A DNA stretch of 64,000 nucleotides from Tsuneonella deserti (lineage in GTDB: Bacteria > Pseudomonadota > Alphaproteobacteria > Sphingomonadales > Sphingomonadaceae). A program made the translations under genes and the position numbers. This document shows positions 26,682 through 36,019 of this stretch, piece after piece. Location: contig NZ_BMKL01000001.1 in assembly GCF_014644315.1 (NCBI RefSeq), positions 1,189,001 through 1,253,000 of the forward strand, in the 5' to 3' direction. Position 1 is the stretch's first letter. Each line of letters starts with the position of its first letter. The notes below the pieces were generated by a model that did no database searches, had not been told where the DNA came from, and saw nothing but the letters and a program-made list of their open reading frames with translations.

Positions 26682-27467
26682 ATGGTCGAACCGATAGCCA
26701 CGCTTGTCCTCGCCGGATCCCGCCCCGGTCCCGATCCTCTGCTGGTCGGCACCGGTCTCGGCAGCAAGGCCCTCCTGCCGGTGGCCGGCAAACCGATGCT
26801 CGCCCACGTGCTCGCCGCCCTCGCGCCAAGCGACCAAGTTGGGTCGATCACGATCGTTGCCCAGGACACTTCGGCGCTCGCGGCACACCCTGTAGTCGCC
26901 GATTTGGCTGGCCGGGCGGAATGGTACAACTCGAACGGGTCGATCGCGGATGCGGTCGCTGACGCGTTGAGGAAGACGGGCGGCCCTCTCCTGGTTACTA
27001 CGGCGGACAACGTCTTGCTCACGCCGGCGATGATTTCCCAGTTCCTCGACGAGGCGCACGGAAGCGATGTCGGCGTGGGCATGGTTTCCCGTCGTGCACT
27101 CGAGACGGCCGGTTATTCCTCGGCGCGAACCTGGCTCAAATTCCGGGGTGATCAATGGTCCGGTGCGAACCTGTTCCTGCTTGGCGGCCCACAAGTTTTA
27201 CCCCTCGTCGAATTCTGGCGCACGATTGAGCAGGACCGGAAGAAAGGACTCAAGCTCGTCGGCGCATTCGGCCCTAGTCTGTTACTGGGCGCGGCCATGC
27301 GGTGGATAGACATCCACACGTTCGCAGCAAGGGCGGCGGGACGATTCGGGTTGAGCGCGAAAATAGTTGCGATGAATGCTGCGGAGGCGTGCATCGATGC
27401 CGACAAGCCTGCCGACATCACGCTGATCGAGAGGGTGCTGGCCGAGCGTCAGGCGCCGAGCACCTGA
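26682..27467 (+). CDS. MobA-like NTP transferase
   Basis: A nucleotidyltransferase fold enzyme of 261 residues. The N-terminal signature is degenerate but recognisable: VLAGSRPGPDPLL then GLGSKALLPVAGKPML, in place of the usual GGxGxRM...K; the metal-binding TTADNVLL follows near residue 105. Such enzymes couple a nucleotide to a sugar phosphate, alcohol phosphate or molybdopterin; the partner here is unknown. The ATG at 26682 is chosen; a GTG nine codons earlier is possible. Its end overlaps the convergent P-loop kinase gene by 19 bases. Confidence 0.72.
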   Translation: MVEPIATLVLAGSRPGPDPLLVGTGLGSKALLPVAGKPMLAHVLAALAPSDQVGSITIVAQDTSALAAHPVVADLAGRAEWYNSNGSIADAVADALRKTGGPLLVTTADNVLLTPAMISQFLDEAHGSDVGVGMVSRRALETAGYSSARTWLKFRGDQWSGANLFLLGGPQVLPLVEFWRTIEQDRKKGLKLVGAFGPSLLLGAAMRWIDIHTFAARAAGRFGLSAKIVAMNAAEACIDADKPADITLIERVLAERQAPST

Positions 27468-28144
27468 TCGATCAGCCGCCGTGCTTCTGCGCGCTCCGCC
27501 GCATAGTCCATCGTCGCGTCGATTTCCGCGATTCGAGCCCCCCCGAACGTTAGCAGGGGCGTCACCGCGATCTTCTGCTCGACCAGAGTCCGATCATGTT
27601 CGGGTTTGCGCGCCAAAGCGGTATCGGCGTCGATGGCGAGCCTGATGACGAGCGTCGGAACGTACGTGGCCATCTCCGCATAGAGGCGCGCCTCACGCGC
27701 GGCGAGCCAGCGCACAAAGGGACCTTCCGCCCGCGCAGCCGACAATCCCGGGCCGTCGTAGAAGCCTGGTACTTCGACCTGGGGGTAGCGATCGGTGATC
27801 ACGACAATGCCGCGCCTTCTCCGGGCAAGCATCGCATCGAAGCGCGCCTTCCGGCTGCGTGAGAACAGATAGACCACCAACGCGGTCAGCAGCCCTGGAA
27901 TGCGATCCTTCGGGTCGCGGGTCCGGCCTGCCTTCTTGGCAATGAAGGGCGTAAGCAGCGCCCCAAGGATCGGCGTCGTGGCGATGCGGTGGCCGATCTG
28001 ACCAGAGCCAAGCCCCAGGTAAACGTATTCAGCCGGTCTTTCCGCCGCCAGGTCAGCGGCAAGATCGGCGGCCAGCGTGGATTTTCCCGACCCGTCCGCA
28101 CCGACGATCGCAATCACCGGTGCAAGAGGCCCGTTCTCCTTCAC
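27449..28144 (-). CDS. P-loop kinase, thymidylate-kinase-like
   Basis: A 231-residue protein with a Walker A loop GADGSGKST near residue 15 and a kinase-type DRYPQVEVPGFYDGPG segment (compare the DR[YF] motif of thymidylate kinases). It is too divergent to assign dTMP as substrate; a phosphate acceptor such as a sugar or lipid-linked alcohol is possible. The GTG start at 28144 is inferred from a four-base overlap with the upstream methyltransferase stop (GTGA), placing it ten residues before the Walker loop. Confidence 0.7.
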   Translation of the reverse strand: MKENGPLAPVIAIVGADGSGKSTLAADLAADLAAERPAEYVYLGLGSGQIGHRIATTPILGALLTPFIAKKAGRTRDPKDRIPGLLTALVVYLFSRSRKARFDAMLARRRRGIVVITDRYPQVEVPGFYDGPGLSAARAEGPFVRWLAAREARLYAEMATYVPTLVIRLAIDADTALARKPEHDRTLVEQKIAVTPLLTFGGARIAEIDATMDYAAERAEARRLIDQVLGA

Positions 28145-28881
28145 CTCATATCCCGGTAATATCCCGCCCAGGAGGCGATCTCGGACAGCAGGAAAAGCGC
28201 CGCGACGACCGCCCAGCCCTGCATCACCCACATGTGGGCAGGTGCAACGGACTCAAGATCGAAGCCGGCGTAAGCGAACAACGTGCCCGCGACCGAAGTC
28301 CACAGCAGAAACACCTTTTGCCGCTCGCGCCAGATCATGCGCTTCCACCAGAAGTTGTACTTGGGCTTTACCCAGCCGTGAAAACGCGGAAACAACGCCG
28401 GGACGTCCTTAGCCCAATCGGCATGTGCCTGTCCGAACTTGCCGCGCAGGAACTCTTCCTCGTAGATCGAGACACGCTCATAGATCAGGATGGACAGCAG
28501 CAAGGTGATCGCCGCGAATGCCCAGCTTCCGCTAAGCATGGCCATGCCGGTATAATTGACGATACGACCGACATACAGCGGGTTGCGTACAAGGGAGTAG
28601 GGGCCGGTTGTGTTGAGCTCCGCAGCCTCAGCCGCGGCTTTCACACGTCCCGAAGTCCCGAGTGCTGCCCAGCCGCTTGTAAAGATGCGGATGACGGCGC
28701 CCAACGTTGCCACAACGACCCCGGCGACGAACCACGATCGGTCGGCCTGCTCGCCCGCGAACGGGCCGAGATCGCGAGCAAACCACATGATGGCGATTGC
28801 CAGCGCGATGACGATGTAGATGTAGGCGCCGCGGATAACGAAGAGGAACTTCCCACTCCGCGCCAGTTCATGCTGATACAT
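28141..28881 (-). CDS. Membrane methyltransferase, isoprenylcysteine-carboxyl-methyltransferase-like
   Basis: A 246-residue membrane protein with about five helices. The C-terminal-type signature GPYSLVRNPLYVGRI near residue 95 and the acidic EEEFLRGKFG are typical of the ICMT/PEMT group of integral methyltransferases that modify lipids or prenylated substrates. The exact substrate cannot be read. The start MYQHELARS at 28881 gives a short cytoplasmic end before the first helix. Its stop overlaps the GTG start of the kinase-like gene, so the two are probably co-translated. Confidence 0.75.
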   Translation of the reverse strand: MYQHELARSGKFLFVIRGAYIYIVIALAIAIMWFARDLGPFAGEQADRSWFVAGVVVATLGAVIRIFTSGWAALGTSGRVKAAAEAAELNTTGPYSLVRNPLYVGRIVNYTGMAMLSGSWAFAAITLLLSILIYERVSIYEEEFLRGKFGQAHADWAKDVPALFPRFHGWVKPKYNFWWKRMIWRERQKVFLLWTSVAGTLFAYAGFDLESVAPAHMWVMQGWAVVAALFLLSEIASWAGYYRDMR

Positions 28882-28979
28882 TGAAATGTCCGTCCGCGCG
28901 GCGGGCCGTTCCCGCCGCAGTTGCGCAGCGCCTCTAGACTTTTTTTCCCGAGAGGAAACCCAAAGACCGCCGTTCCGAT

Positions 28980-30510
28980 TCAGACGAGCCGCAGTGTGCG
29001 TCCCATTTTGCCCAGCGCCAGGCGATCGGAATGCGGCAGAGCGAACCGGCATGCAGTCCAGGTCGCGCCGAGCATCAGCAGGATCACCACTCCAAGCGCG
29101 ACGGCATCGGGCAGCAGGTTGCAGGCGTACGCGAGGGCTCCCGCGACCGCCGCGACCGCGATCGTGACGCCGAAGGTGCGGATCGAATGGTCGGAAAGCG
29201 GGCTCAGTCCTTCATCGTACCACATCTGAACGACCGGAAGGATTGCGCCAACGCAAAGACCCGCGGTGACTGCGACTGCCATGCCGGTCAGCCCCCCACT
29301 CAGGCAACAGCGACCAGCCCACTATGACGGCCACCACCATTCCGGCGTTGGCGGCGAGGAGTTGCGCGCGATAGGAAGAGATGACTTGCTGGATTGGCTG
29401 CGCTGCGCCCGCGACCGCCTCGACGATTCGCGATCCGACCAGGATCATCACCGCTGCGACTGCCGGATCAGCCTGCTTCCCGAAAAGCGACAGCACCGCC
29501 GGAGTGCCTGCGGCGAGCACGGTGCCGGCCGGTATCGCTATTGCCGCCAGAACCCCGGTCGCGAAGCCGTAGATTGCCTGCACTTCTTCCCGCGCGCCGC
29601 GAGACGCCGCTGAAGCAAGCGGAGCGAGCACGTAGGCGAAGGCCAGCCGGATTGCCTGGATCAGGCTCGAAATCTTGCGCGCGATGGTGAACAAGCCCGC
29701 AGCGACTGCCCCGGCTGCGCCTGGCAGCAACCAGTTGAGCGCGATGACACCGCCGTCGCTGTAGAAGCGCTGCGAAAGGTTGGCGGGCATGATGGCCAGG
29801 CCGGCGCGCGCCGTCTCCCAAAAGATGGGCGCATCGGGCTTTCCCGTAAACAGATCGCTGATGCTGAAGTACCGCAGGGACAGGCGGGCGGCGAGCACAG
29901 CCGTAAGGCTCAGCGAGACCAGATGGGCTGCCAGCAATCCGATGAAGCCCCAGCCCAGCAGCCAGAAGACGACCGCGAATGCCATCCTGATGACCTGCTC
30001 CCAGAACACGCGGAGCCGAATTTCCGGCCCGAACAGGCGTTGCGCGCGAAGCGCGGACGTCGCGATCTCCACGAACGCCCAGATCGGCAGGGCCCAGGCG
30101 AAGATCCGGATCGCGCTCGCCAGCCGCTCCTCGTCCTCGGGGGCGGCGTTGAAGAGGTGAGCGACTTCATGGGAAAAGACCACCGCGCCGATCGCGATGG
30201 CCAGGCATGGCAAAACCCCCAGGATCAGAGCGGCGCGAAATGCCAGTGCCTGCTCGCGCCTGGTCGCGGCTTGCGGAACAGTGCGCTGCATCGCGCTTGT
30301 CATTCCCAAGTCGGCGAAATTCTCGACCAGGTTCACGATGCTCCACAGCACCGCGTAAAGACCGAAGGACGCGAGCCCATACATGAGAACGTAGAGCGGT
30401 TGCGATATGACTTCGATCACGCCGGCCAGCCGCGCGAGCGACGAGGTGCCGAGTTCGCGAGCGACCCGGTGACTATCGATGATTTCGGGAGATTCGTCAG
30501 TGGCGCTCAT
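28980..30510 (-). CDS. Polysaccharide/lipid flippase (Wzx/MATE-like) with a C-terminal frameshift
   Basis: A 12-14-helix membrane transporter of the oligosaccharide flippase type; the start [10 protein letters not shown] is at 30510. The main frame reads normally through WSLLPEWG, then diverges into basic nonsense and stops at 29212. One frame over, a hydrophobic reading ([20 protein letters not shown]) continues in the style of the family's last helices to 28980. Removing one base from the run of six C (29292-29297) joins the two into a single 509-residue frame. So this is either a sequencing error, a recent inactivation, or a slippery switch. It would move a lipid-linked glycan across the inner membrane. 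Confidence 0.78.
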
Positions 30511-30554
30511 CGGCTGCGGTCCCGTAGGGACAATCCGTTGCCATGGGAAGCGCA

Positions 30555-30581
30555 GTCGCGCGGGGCTGGCCCCCGCGCGAC
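30555..30581. promoter_or_regulatory. Perfect 11-bp hairpin upstream of sdhB
   Basis: GTCGCGCGGGG and CCCCGCGCGAC flank the five-base loop CTGGC. It lies between the divergent flippase and sdhB, 62 nt before the sdhB start. There is no T tract. It may stabilise or attenuate the sdhB message, or be the remains of a terminator. Confidence 0.5.
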
Positions 30582-30643
30582 CCTTGCCCTCGGCTGGCGA
30601 GACGTTAGATAGGCGGCAATCTCCGATTGAGGACCGCCTGCTC

Positions 30644-31426
30644 ATGGCAACGTTCAGCCTGCCCAAGAATTCGAAAATCACCAGCAAGGGCCGCGTTCAC
30701 AAGGCCCAGAGCGGTGGTCGCGTTCGCACTTTCCGGATCTATCGTTTCGACCCCGACAGCGGCGAAAATCCGCGTTACGATACATTCGAAATCGATCTCG
30801 ACGATTGCGGTCCGATGGTCCTCGACGCGCTTATCAAGATCAAGAACGAGATCGATCCGACGCTTACTTTCCGGCGTTCCTGCCGCGAGGGGATCTGCGG
30901 CAGTTGTTCGATGAATATCGACGGCCGGAATGGCCTCGCCTGCACGACCGCGATCGAGGACTTGAAGGGCGATGTGCGGATCACCCCGCTCCCCGCGATG
31001 GAAGTGGTCAAGGACCTCGTGCCGGACTTCACGCACTTCTACGCTCAATATGCCTCGATCAAGCCTTGGCTACAGACCGTCAGCCCGACCCCATCGGGCA
31101 AGGAAAGGCTGCAGAGCCCCGAGCAGCGTGAGAAGCTCGACGGCTTGTATGAGTGCATCCTGTGCGCCTGCTGCTCGACCGCTTGCCCAAGCTATTGGTG
31201 GAACTCCGACAAGTTTCTCGGTCCCGCGATCCTCCTGCAGGCCTATCGCTGGCTGGCCGACAGCCGCGACGAAATGGCCGGCGAGCGTCTTGCGGAGCTG
31301 GAGGATCCATTCCGTCTCTATCGCTGCCATACCATCATGAACTGCGCCAATGTGTGCCCCAAGGGCCTCAATCCGGCGCGCGCGATCTCGGAGATCAAGA
31401 AACTGCAGGTCGAGAAGCACGGCTGA
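30644..31426 (+). CDS. sdhB: Succinate dehydrogenase iron-sulfur subunit
   Basis: Electron-transfer subunit of succinate dehydrogenase (TCA cycle, complex II) at the inner face of the membrane. The 260-residue protein has the [2Fe-2S] ligands [15 protein letters not shown] and LACTT, then the [4Fe-4S]/[3Fe-4S] motifs [16 protein letters not shown] and [14 protein letters not shown]. The flavoprotein and membrane-anchor genes are not next to it: upstream is a divergent flippase. So sdhB is split from the rest of the operon or lies at a rearranged end. The start at 30644 fits the family's N-terminus. Confidence 0.95.
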   Translation: MATFSLPKNSKITSKGRVHKAQSGGRVRTFRIYRFDPDSGENPRYDTFEIDLDDCGPMVLDALIKIKNEIDPTLTFRRSCREGICGSCSMNIDGRNGLACTTAIEDLKGDVRITPLPAMEVVKDLVPDFTHFYAQYASIKPWLQTVSPTPSGKERLQSPEQREKLDGLYECILCACCSTACPSYWWNSDKFLGPAILLQAYRWLADSRDEMAGERLAELEDPFRLYRCHTIMNCANVCPKGLNPARAISEIKKLQVEKHG

Positions 31427-31429
31427 CGC

Positions 31430-31882
31430 GTGAGCGCTGACGACCGCTTCTTTCGCTACCGCCCGATCGAGGACAAGCCCGGGTGGTATACCTGGAACAT
31501 CCTTGACGAGACGCGCTTCAATCACGCCGTCATGGGGCCGATGATGCTCCGCCTAGAGGGCGAGAAGTGCCGTGTCCGGATGCATCCGGAACGCAAGCAT
31601 TCCAATCTGCAGGACATGATCCACGGTGCGGTCACGCTGGCGCTGATCGACATATCCCTGTTTGCCGGGATGCGCACACTGACCGACAATGAAGGCGCCC
31701 GCGCCGTTACCCTGGAACTGTCGACCCAGTTCATCGGAGCCGGGCGGATGGATGCCCCACTTGATTCGGTGGTCGAGGTCCTGCGTGAAACCGGGCGGAC
31801 GCTGTTCATGCGCGGGCATGTCGAGCAGGGCGATCACCTCGTCGCAGCGTATTCGGGACTGGTGCGCAAGGCGAACGGCTGA
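31430..31882 (+). CDS. PaaI-type hotdog thioesterase
   Basis: A 150-residue acyl-CoA thioesterase with the hotdog-fold helix motif HSNLQDMIHGAVTLALIDIS, which carries the catalytic region of the PaaI group, and a later TLELSTQFIGAGRMD strand. It may free short or aromatic acyl-CoAs. The GTG start follows the sdhB stop by four bases, and its stop overlaps the zapE start (TGATG), so the three form one unit. Confidence 0.82.
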   Translation: MSADDRFFRYRPIEDKPGWYTWNILDETRFNHAVMGPMMLRLEGEKCRVRMHPERKHSNLQDMIHGAVTLALIDISLFAGMRTLTDNEGARAVTLELSTQFIGAGRMDAPLDSVVEVLRETGRTLFMRGHVEQGDHLVAAYSGLVRKANG

Positions 31883-33003
31883 TGCCGGGAATGCTTGCCC
31901 GCTACGAAGCGTTGCTGGCCGCGCGTGAGTTGCAGCCCGATCCCGACCAGCGCATCGCTGCCGAAGCGCTCGATCGGCTGCAGTCTCAGCTGGAAACCCA
32001 GGAAAGCATCGGGATCGTTGGACGGCTTCTCGGACGCCGGCCCCGCTCCCCCCGCGGCCTGTACCTTTGGGGCGACGTAGGCCGCGGAAAGTCGATGCTG
32101 ATGGATCTTTTCATCGAGACCCTTGGGATTCGCGATAAGCGGCGCGATCACTTCCACGCCTTCATGCTTGATGTCGACCAGCTGATACGCCGCGAGCGGG
32201 CCCGGGAAGCAGGCGATCCGATCGCGCCGGTGGCGGCGGCCATCGCGGCCGATACACGGTGTCTCGCATTCGACGAAATGGTGGTCACCAATACTGCAGA
32301 TGCGGCGATAATGGGACGACTCTTCACCGCGCTGATCGTCGATCATGGGGTCACTGTCGTGACCACGAGTAACCGCCCGCCCCGGGACCTGTACAAGGAT
32401 GGGCTCAACCGTTCGCTCTTTCTGCCTTTCATCGAACTCGCCGAACGGCAGCTGGACGTAATCCCCCTCAATGGACCGGTGGATTACCGGCTCGACCGGT
32501 TAGCCGGAATCGCGACCTGGCATTCGCCGCTTGGCAACGCTGCGACAGAACAAGTCCGCGAAGCGTTCTTTCGCCTAACTGACTACCGGCCCGAGGATGC
32601 CGACCATGTCCCCAGCGCCGAACTCCCCCTGCCGGGGGGACGAACGCTGCATGTGCCCAAGAGCCTCAAGGGCGTAGGGGTGTTCAGTTTCAAGCGACTG
32701 TGTGCGGAAAACCGCGGTGCCGCGGACTACCTCGCCATCGCCCGAGCATATCATACGGTCATCGTCGTGGGCATCCCGGTGATGGGTCCCGAGAACCGCG
32801 ATCAGGCGCTGCGATTCACCAAGCTGATCGACGCGCTGTATGAGAACAACGTGAAGCTGTTCGCGACCGCTGCCGCGGTACCGGCTGCTCTCTATCGAAG
32901 CGGAGAGGGCAGCTTCGAATTTGCCCGGACCGTCAGCCGGCTAGAGGAGATGCGTAGCGCTGACTACATGGCGCGCGGGCATGGCGTTAATTGCCAGTCA
33001 TGA
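31882..33003 (+). CDS. zapE: Cell division protein ZapE (AFG1-like ATPase)
   Basis: AAA+ ATPase of the AFG1/ZapE family; in E. coli it acts on FtsZ and in mitochondria it takes part in membrane protein quality control. The 373-residue protein has a Walker A GDVGRGKSML near residue 65, a Walker B CLAFDEMVV near 130, and the family's HFHAFM and SNRPPRDLYKDGLNRSLFLPF segments. The start overlaps the thioesterase stop. Association with sdhB and a thioesterase is a matter of layout rather than shared function, as far as I can see. Confidence 0.92.
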   Translation: MPGMLARYEALLAARELQPDPDQRIAAEALDRLQSQLETQESIGIVGRLLGRRPRSPRGLYLWGDVGRGKSMLMDLFIETLGIRDKRRDHFHAFMLDVDQLIRRERAREAGDPIAPVAAAIAADTRCLAFDEMVVTNTADAAIMGRLFTALIVDHGVTVVTTSNRPPRDLYKDGLNRSLFLPFIELAERQLDVIPLNGPVDYRLDRLAGIATWHSPLGNAATEQVREAFFRLTDYRPEDADHVPSAELPLPGGRTLHVPKSLKGVGVFSFKRLCAENRGAADYLAIARAYHTVIVVGIPVMGPENRDQALRFTKLIDALYENNVKLFATAAAVPAALYRSGEGSFEFARTVSRLEEMRSADYMARGHGVNCQS

Positions 33004-33118
33004 TAACGACTTCGAGAAGAGCCTTGGCAACCGATGGGGCGCGGGATCGGAGTCATCGACGTCGGCGTCATTCGGCTGGATATGAGGTCGATTCGGAGTT
33101 GCACACACCCCCTCAGCG

Positions 33119-35014
33119 TCAAGCGACGCCCAGCTGCCTGAGCGAGCGGTCGAGCATCAGCATCTGCCACAAGAACCGGGAATGGTCGCTTTTTCCGGAA
33201 ATATGCGCCTCTGCTAGCGCGGACAGGCGGTCGCCATCGAACCACCCGGTACGCGCGATCCTAGCACCGCGTCCGATCGCTCGCGCCTCGCTCGCAAGCG
33301 GCCCGCGCAACCACTGGGCGATCGGCGTGACGAACCCTTGCTTGGGCCGATAAAGCACGGAGTGCGGAAGATAGCGCTCCATCGCGTGCTTCAGCAGCCA
33401 CTTGCCCTGACCACGCCGGATGCGGAGTTTTTCCGGCAAGCTGGCAGCGAATTCGACCAGACGGTGATCGAGCAGCGGTTCGCGCGCTTCGAGGCCGACG
33501 GCCATGCTTGTGCGATCCACTTTGGTGAGGATGTCGCCGGGCAGCCAGAAGGCTAGATCCGCATACTGCGCACGGTCCAGGCCCGATCGCGCGGGAGCCC
33601 GGTGCATCAGCGCCAAGAGCGGCTGTTCGGCGCGGTATCCTTCCAGCCGTCTTCTGAAGCCATCTGTGTAGAGGGTTTGGCGGATTTCCGGCGGCATGAC
33701 GGCCAACGCCCGAGCGTACCCCTCTTCTCCCGATGAGGCGAGCGACTGGAAGGTGGTCTTTGCCCGAAGCGGCCGAGGTGCCCAATCCGCCTTGGGGTAA
33801 TACTTGCCAAGCGTGCCGAAGACGGACTGACGCAACCAGCGGGGCAGCAATGCCCTTGCCCTTTCCTCGGCTGCATGGAAGCTTTGGCGGCGGTAGCCGG
33901 CGAACGCCTCATCGGCGCCGTCACCCGACAGCGCAACAGTGACGGTCTCCCTGGCGAGCTGGCACACCCGCCAGGTCGGCAAAGCCGATGCGTCGGCGAA
34001 AGGCTCGTCGAACATGCCGGACAGGCGATCGATCTCGTCGAAATCGTCCGAGGAGACAATTCGCTCGCGATGGTCGGTGTGAAAGCGCTCGGCAACCAAG
34101 CGGGCGTAGGATGTCTCGTCGAGCGATGCGTGGTCGAACCCGATCGAACAAGTGCGAACCGGCTCGGGTGAGCTTTCGGACATCAGCGCCACCACGCTTG
34201 AACTGTCTACCCCGCCCGAGAGAAACGCACCCAGCGGGACATCCGCTATCATCCGGCTGCCGACTGCCTCGCGCAGGTGGAACAGCAGCTCGGCCTCGAG
34301 ATCCTCCGGCTTGTCTCGCCTTCGCTCCAAGAAGCTGACGTCCCACCAGCGCACCGGCGCTGCGGGAGAAGCATCATGCTTGAGCAGGCGATAGTGGCCA
34401 GCAGGGAGCTTCTCCACCCCGGTGAGGATCGAGCGGTGATCGGGCACATAGCCCCAGGCGAGATAGTCTTCGACAGCAAGGGGATCGACCTCGCGCCGCA
34501 GCAGGGGGTGGGCAAGCAAGGCCTTGAGTTCCGAGCCAAAGGCAAGGCTTCCATCACTGAGCAGAGCGGTGAAGAGGGGCTTCACCCCCAGGCGGTCACG
34601 CGCAAGGAACAGCTCCCTTTTCTCCAGGTCGTAGATCGCGAAGGCGAACATGCCCTGCAACCTTCGCAGACAATCGACACCCCATTGCTGCCACGCCGCC
34701 AGGATAGTCTCGCTGTCGCCATGCGTGCGGAACCGGGCCCCGAGCCCTTCGAGTTCGCGGCGCAGCTCCCGGAAGTTGTAGATCTCGCCGTTGAAGACCA
34801 GCATCGCCCGGCCATCGAAGGATGGCATCGGCTGCGGTGATCCCGCGAGGTCGATGATCGACAGCCGCCGATGGCCCAGTCCCACGCCAGGTGCAGTCCA
34901 CACACCGGAGCCATCCGGTCCCCGGTGGGCGATCGCTTCGCACATTCTCGTGAGGCGGGACGGATCGACCGGCTTGGGTGTGCCACAATGGAAAATGCCC
35001 GCTATGCCGCACAT
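33119..35014 (-). CDS. Exosortase A system-associated amidotransferase 1 (asparagine synthase-like)
   Basis: A 631-residue class-II glutamine amidotransferase fused to an ATP-using synthase domain. The N-terminus MCGIAGIF supplies the catalytic Cys2, and the synthase half has the pyrophosphate loop LSGGVDSSSV near residue 265. In XrtA loci this protein is thought to amidate a sugar acid or other residue of the exopolysaccharide; it is unlikely to be the cell's housekeeping asparagine synthetase. It ends the minus-strand arm of the locus, ten bases after xrtA. Confidence 0.9.
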   Translation of the reverse strand: MCGIAGIFHCGTPKPVDPSRLTRMCEAIAHRGPDGSGVWTAPGVGLGHRRLSIIDLAGSPQPMPSFDGRAMLVFNGEIYNFRELRRELEGLGARFRTHGDSETILAAWQQWGVDCLRRLQGMFAFAIYDLEKRELFLARDRLGVKPLFTALLSDGSLAFGSELKALLAHPLLRREVDPLAVEDYLAWGYVPDHRSILTGVEKLPAGHYRLLKHDASPAAPVRWWDVSFLERRRDKPEDLEAELLFHLREAVGSRMIADVPLGAFLSGGVDSSSVVALMSESSPEPVRTCSIGFDHASLDETSYARLVAERFHTDHRERIVSSDDFDEIDRLSGMFDEPFADASALPTWRVCQLARETVTVALSGDGADEAFAGYRRQSFHAAEERARALLPRWLRQSVFGTLGKYYPKADWAPRPLRAKTTFQSLASSGEEGYARALAVMPPEIRQTLYTDGFRRRLEGYRAEQPLLALMHRAPARSGLDRAQYADLAFWLPGDILTKVDRTSMAVGLEAREPLLDHRLVEFAASLPEKLRIRRGQGKWLLKHAMERYLPHSVLYRPKQGFVTPIAQWLRGPLASEARAIGRGARIARTGWFDGDRLSALAEAHISGKSDHSRFLWQMLMLDRSLRQLGVA

Positions 35015-35023
35015 GGCCGCTGC

Positions 35024-36019
35024 CTAGACGAGCAGCGCGAACACGGCAAAGGCGAACGCGATTGCAGTCAAAAGCGTGGTTGTAGCGGGAAGTGCCGGGT
35101 GACCCGCGATCGTGGACGCGAGGCGCTCGGCCTGCTCCGCGGTCCATCCCGCGTCGGCAGGGTCGCGCTCTGCAAAACGCCACGCGCAACCGAGGACTAT
35201 TGCGATAACAAGGCCGAAGAAGACCCAGCCATAGACGATGTGGTCGAACCCTCCCGCGCGCCGGGCGCCGACGAACTGTGCCACAAAGATCGTCGCCCAT
35301 GCACGGACACCGTTGGCGAGAATGGAAATCGAAACAGCCGCGACGAGCAGGACCAGGCGGCGCTGCCAGCTCCGAAATGCGGTCCATGCGACGAGCGTGG
35401 CAAGTGCGACCATGGCAATCAGGAATTTCACGCCCGAACATTCCTCCGCCACGACGAACCTCCCCGCAGGAGTGTCGATGAACAATCCGTGCGCAACGGC
35501 CGGGACGCCACTGGCGTGGGTCAAAGCGACGGCGATCCGCGCCGTCACGTTCTGCAGGAAAGGAATGATCTCGTCCCCGAAAGGCACCAGGAACACGGCG
35601 AAGCAAAGGGGAAATGCCAATATCAAACCGATTGGCAGGCCCAGGATCGTGAGCACTGCTCCCTGCAAAGCCAGCACAGCCCCTGCGTGGGCCAGCAGAT
35701 TTAGCCCGGACTCCGTGCCAATGAGCCACATGGACAACCCTGCCCCAATCACCGCGAGACCTGGCCACCATCGGCATGGGGCAAGACGGGACAGTTCGTG
35801 GCGCCTCAGCCAGGTGAGCCAGGCTATGATCGGCGGGACGAGAAGGATGTGCGCATAGGTATCGATGTTCCACCACTGGTGCGCCATTTCGCGCCAGGCT
35901 TGGGACGTGAGGGCAAAAAGCAGACAGGAAGCGGCGCCCAGCCACAAAACGGGCCTAAGCCAAGGCCCCGCCCCGGGATAGTTCGAGGAATGTCCGAGCG
36001 CGGCGCTTTCAGGCGGCAT
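35024..36019 (-). CDS. xrtA: Exosortase A
   Basis: Integral membrane transpeptidase predicted to cut and reattach proteins with a PEP-CTERM tail. The 331-residue protein has about eight helices and the three conserved residues of the family: Cys194 in AEECSGVKFL, Arg239 in NGVRAW, and His260 in FDHIVYGW. Many XrtA proteins continue into an EpsI (DUF3485) domain; this one stops after a final helix, and no separate EpsI gene is in the window. The start MPPESA at 36019 overlaps the end of the glycosyltransferase gene by 11 bases. Confidence 0.93.
   Translation of the reverse strand: MPPESAALGHSSNYPGAGPWLRPVLWLGAASCLLFALTSQAWREMAHQWWNIDTYAHILLVPPIIAWLTWLRRHELSRLAPCRWWPGLAVIGAGLSMWLIGTESGLNLLAHAGAVLALQGAVLTILGLPIGLILAFPLCFAVFLVPFGDEIIPFLQNVTARIAVALTHASGVPAVAHGLFIDTPAGRFVVAEECSGVKFLIAMVALATLVAWTAFRSWQRRLVLLVAAVSISILANGVRAWATIFVAQFVGARRAGGFDHIVYGWVFFGLVIAIVLGCAWRFAERDPADAGWTAEQAERLASTIAGHPALPATTTLLTAIAFAFAVFALLV

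Noticed and set aside
28898..28918. 8-bp hairpin after the flippase gene as a terminator
   Set aside because: It has no T tract and lies close to the next start; left unassigned.
34596..35945. 449-codon minus-strand frame across the amidotransferase and exosortase genes
   Set aside because: Out of frame with two well-identified genes on the same strand and of Arg/Pro-rich shadow composition.
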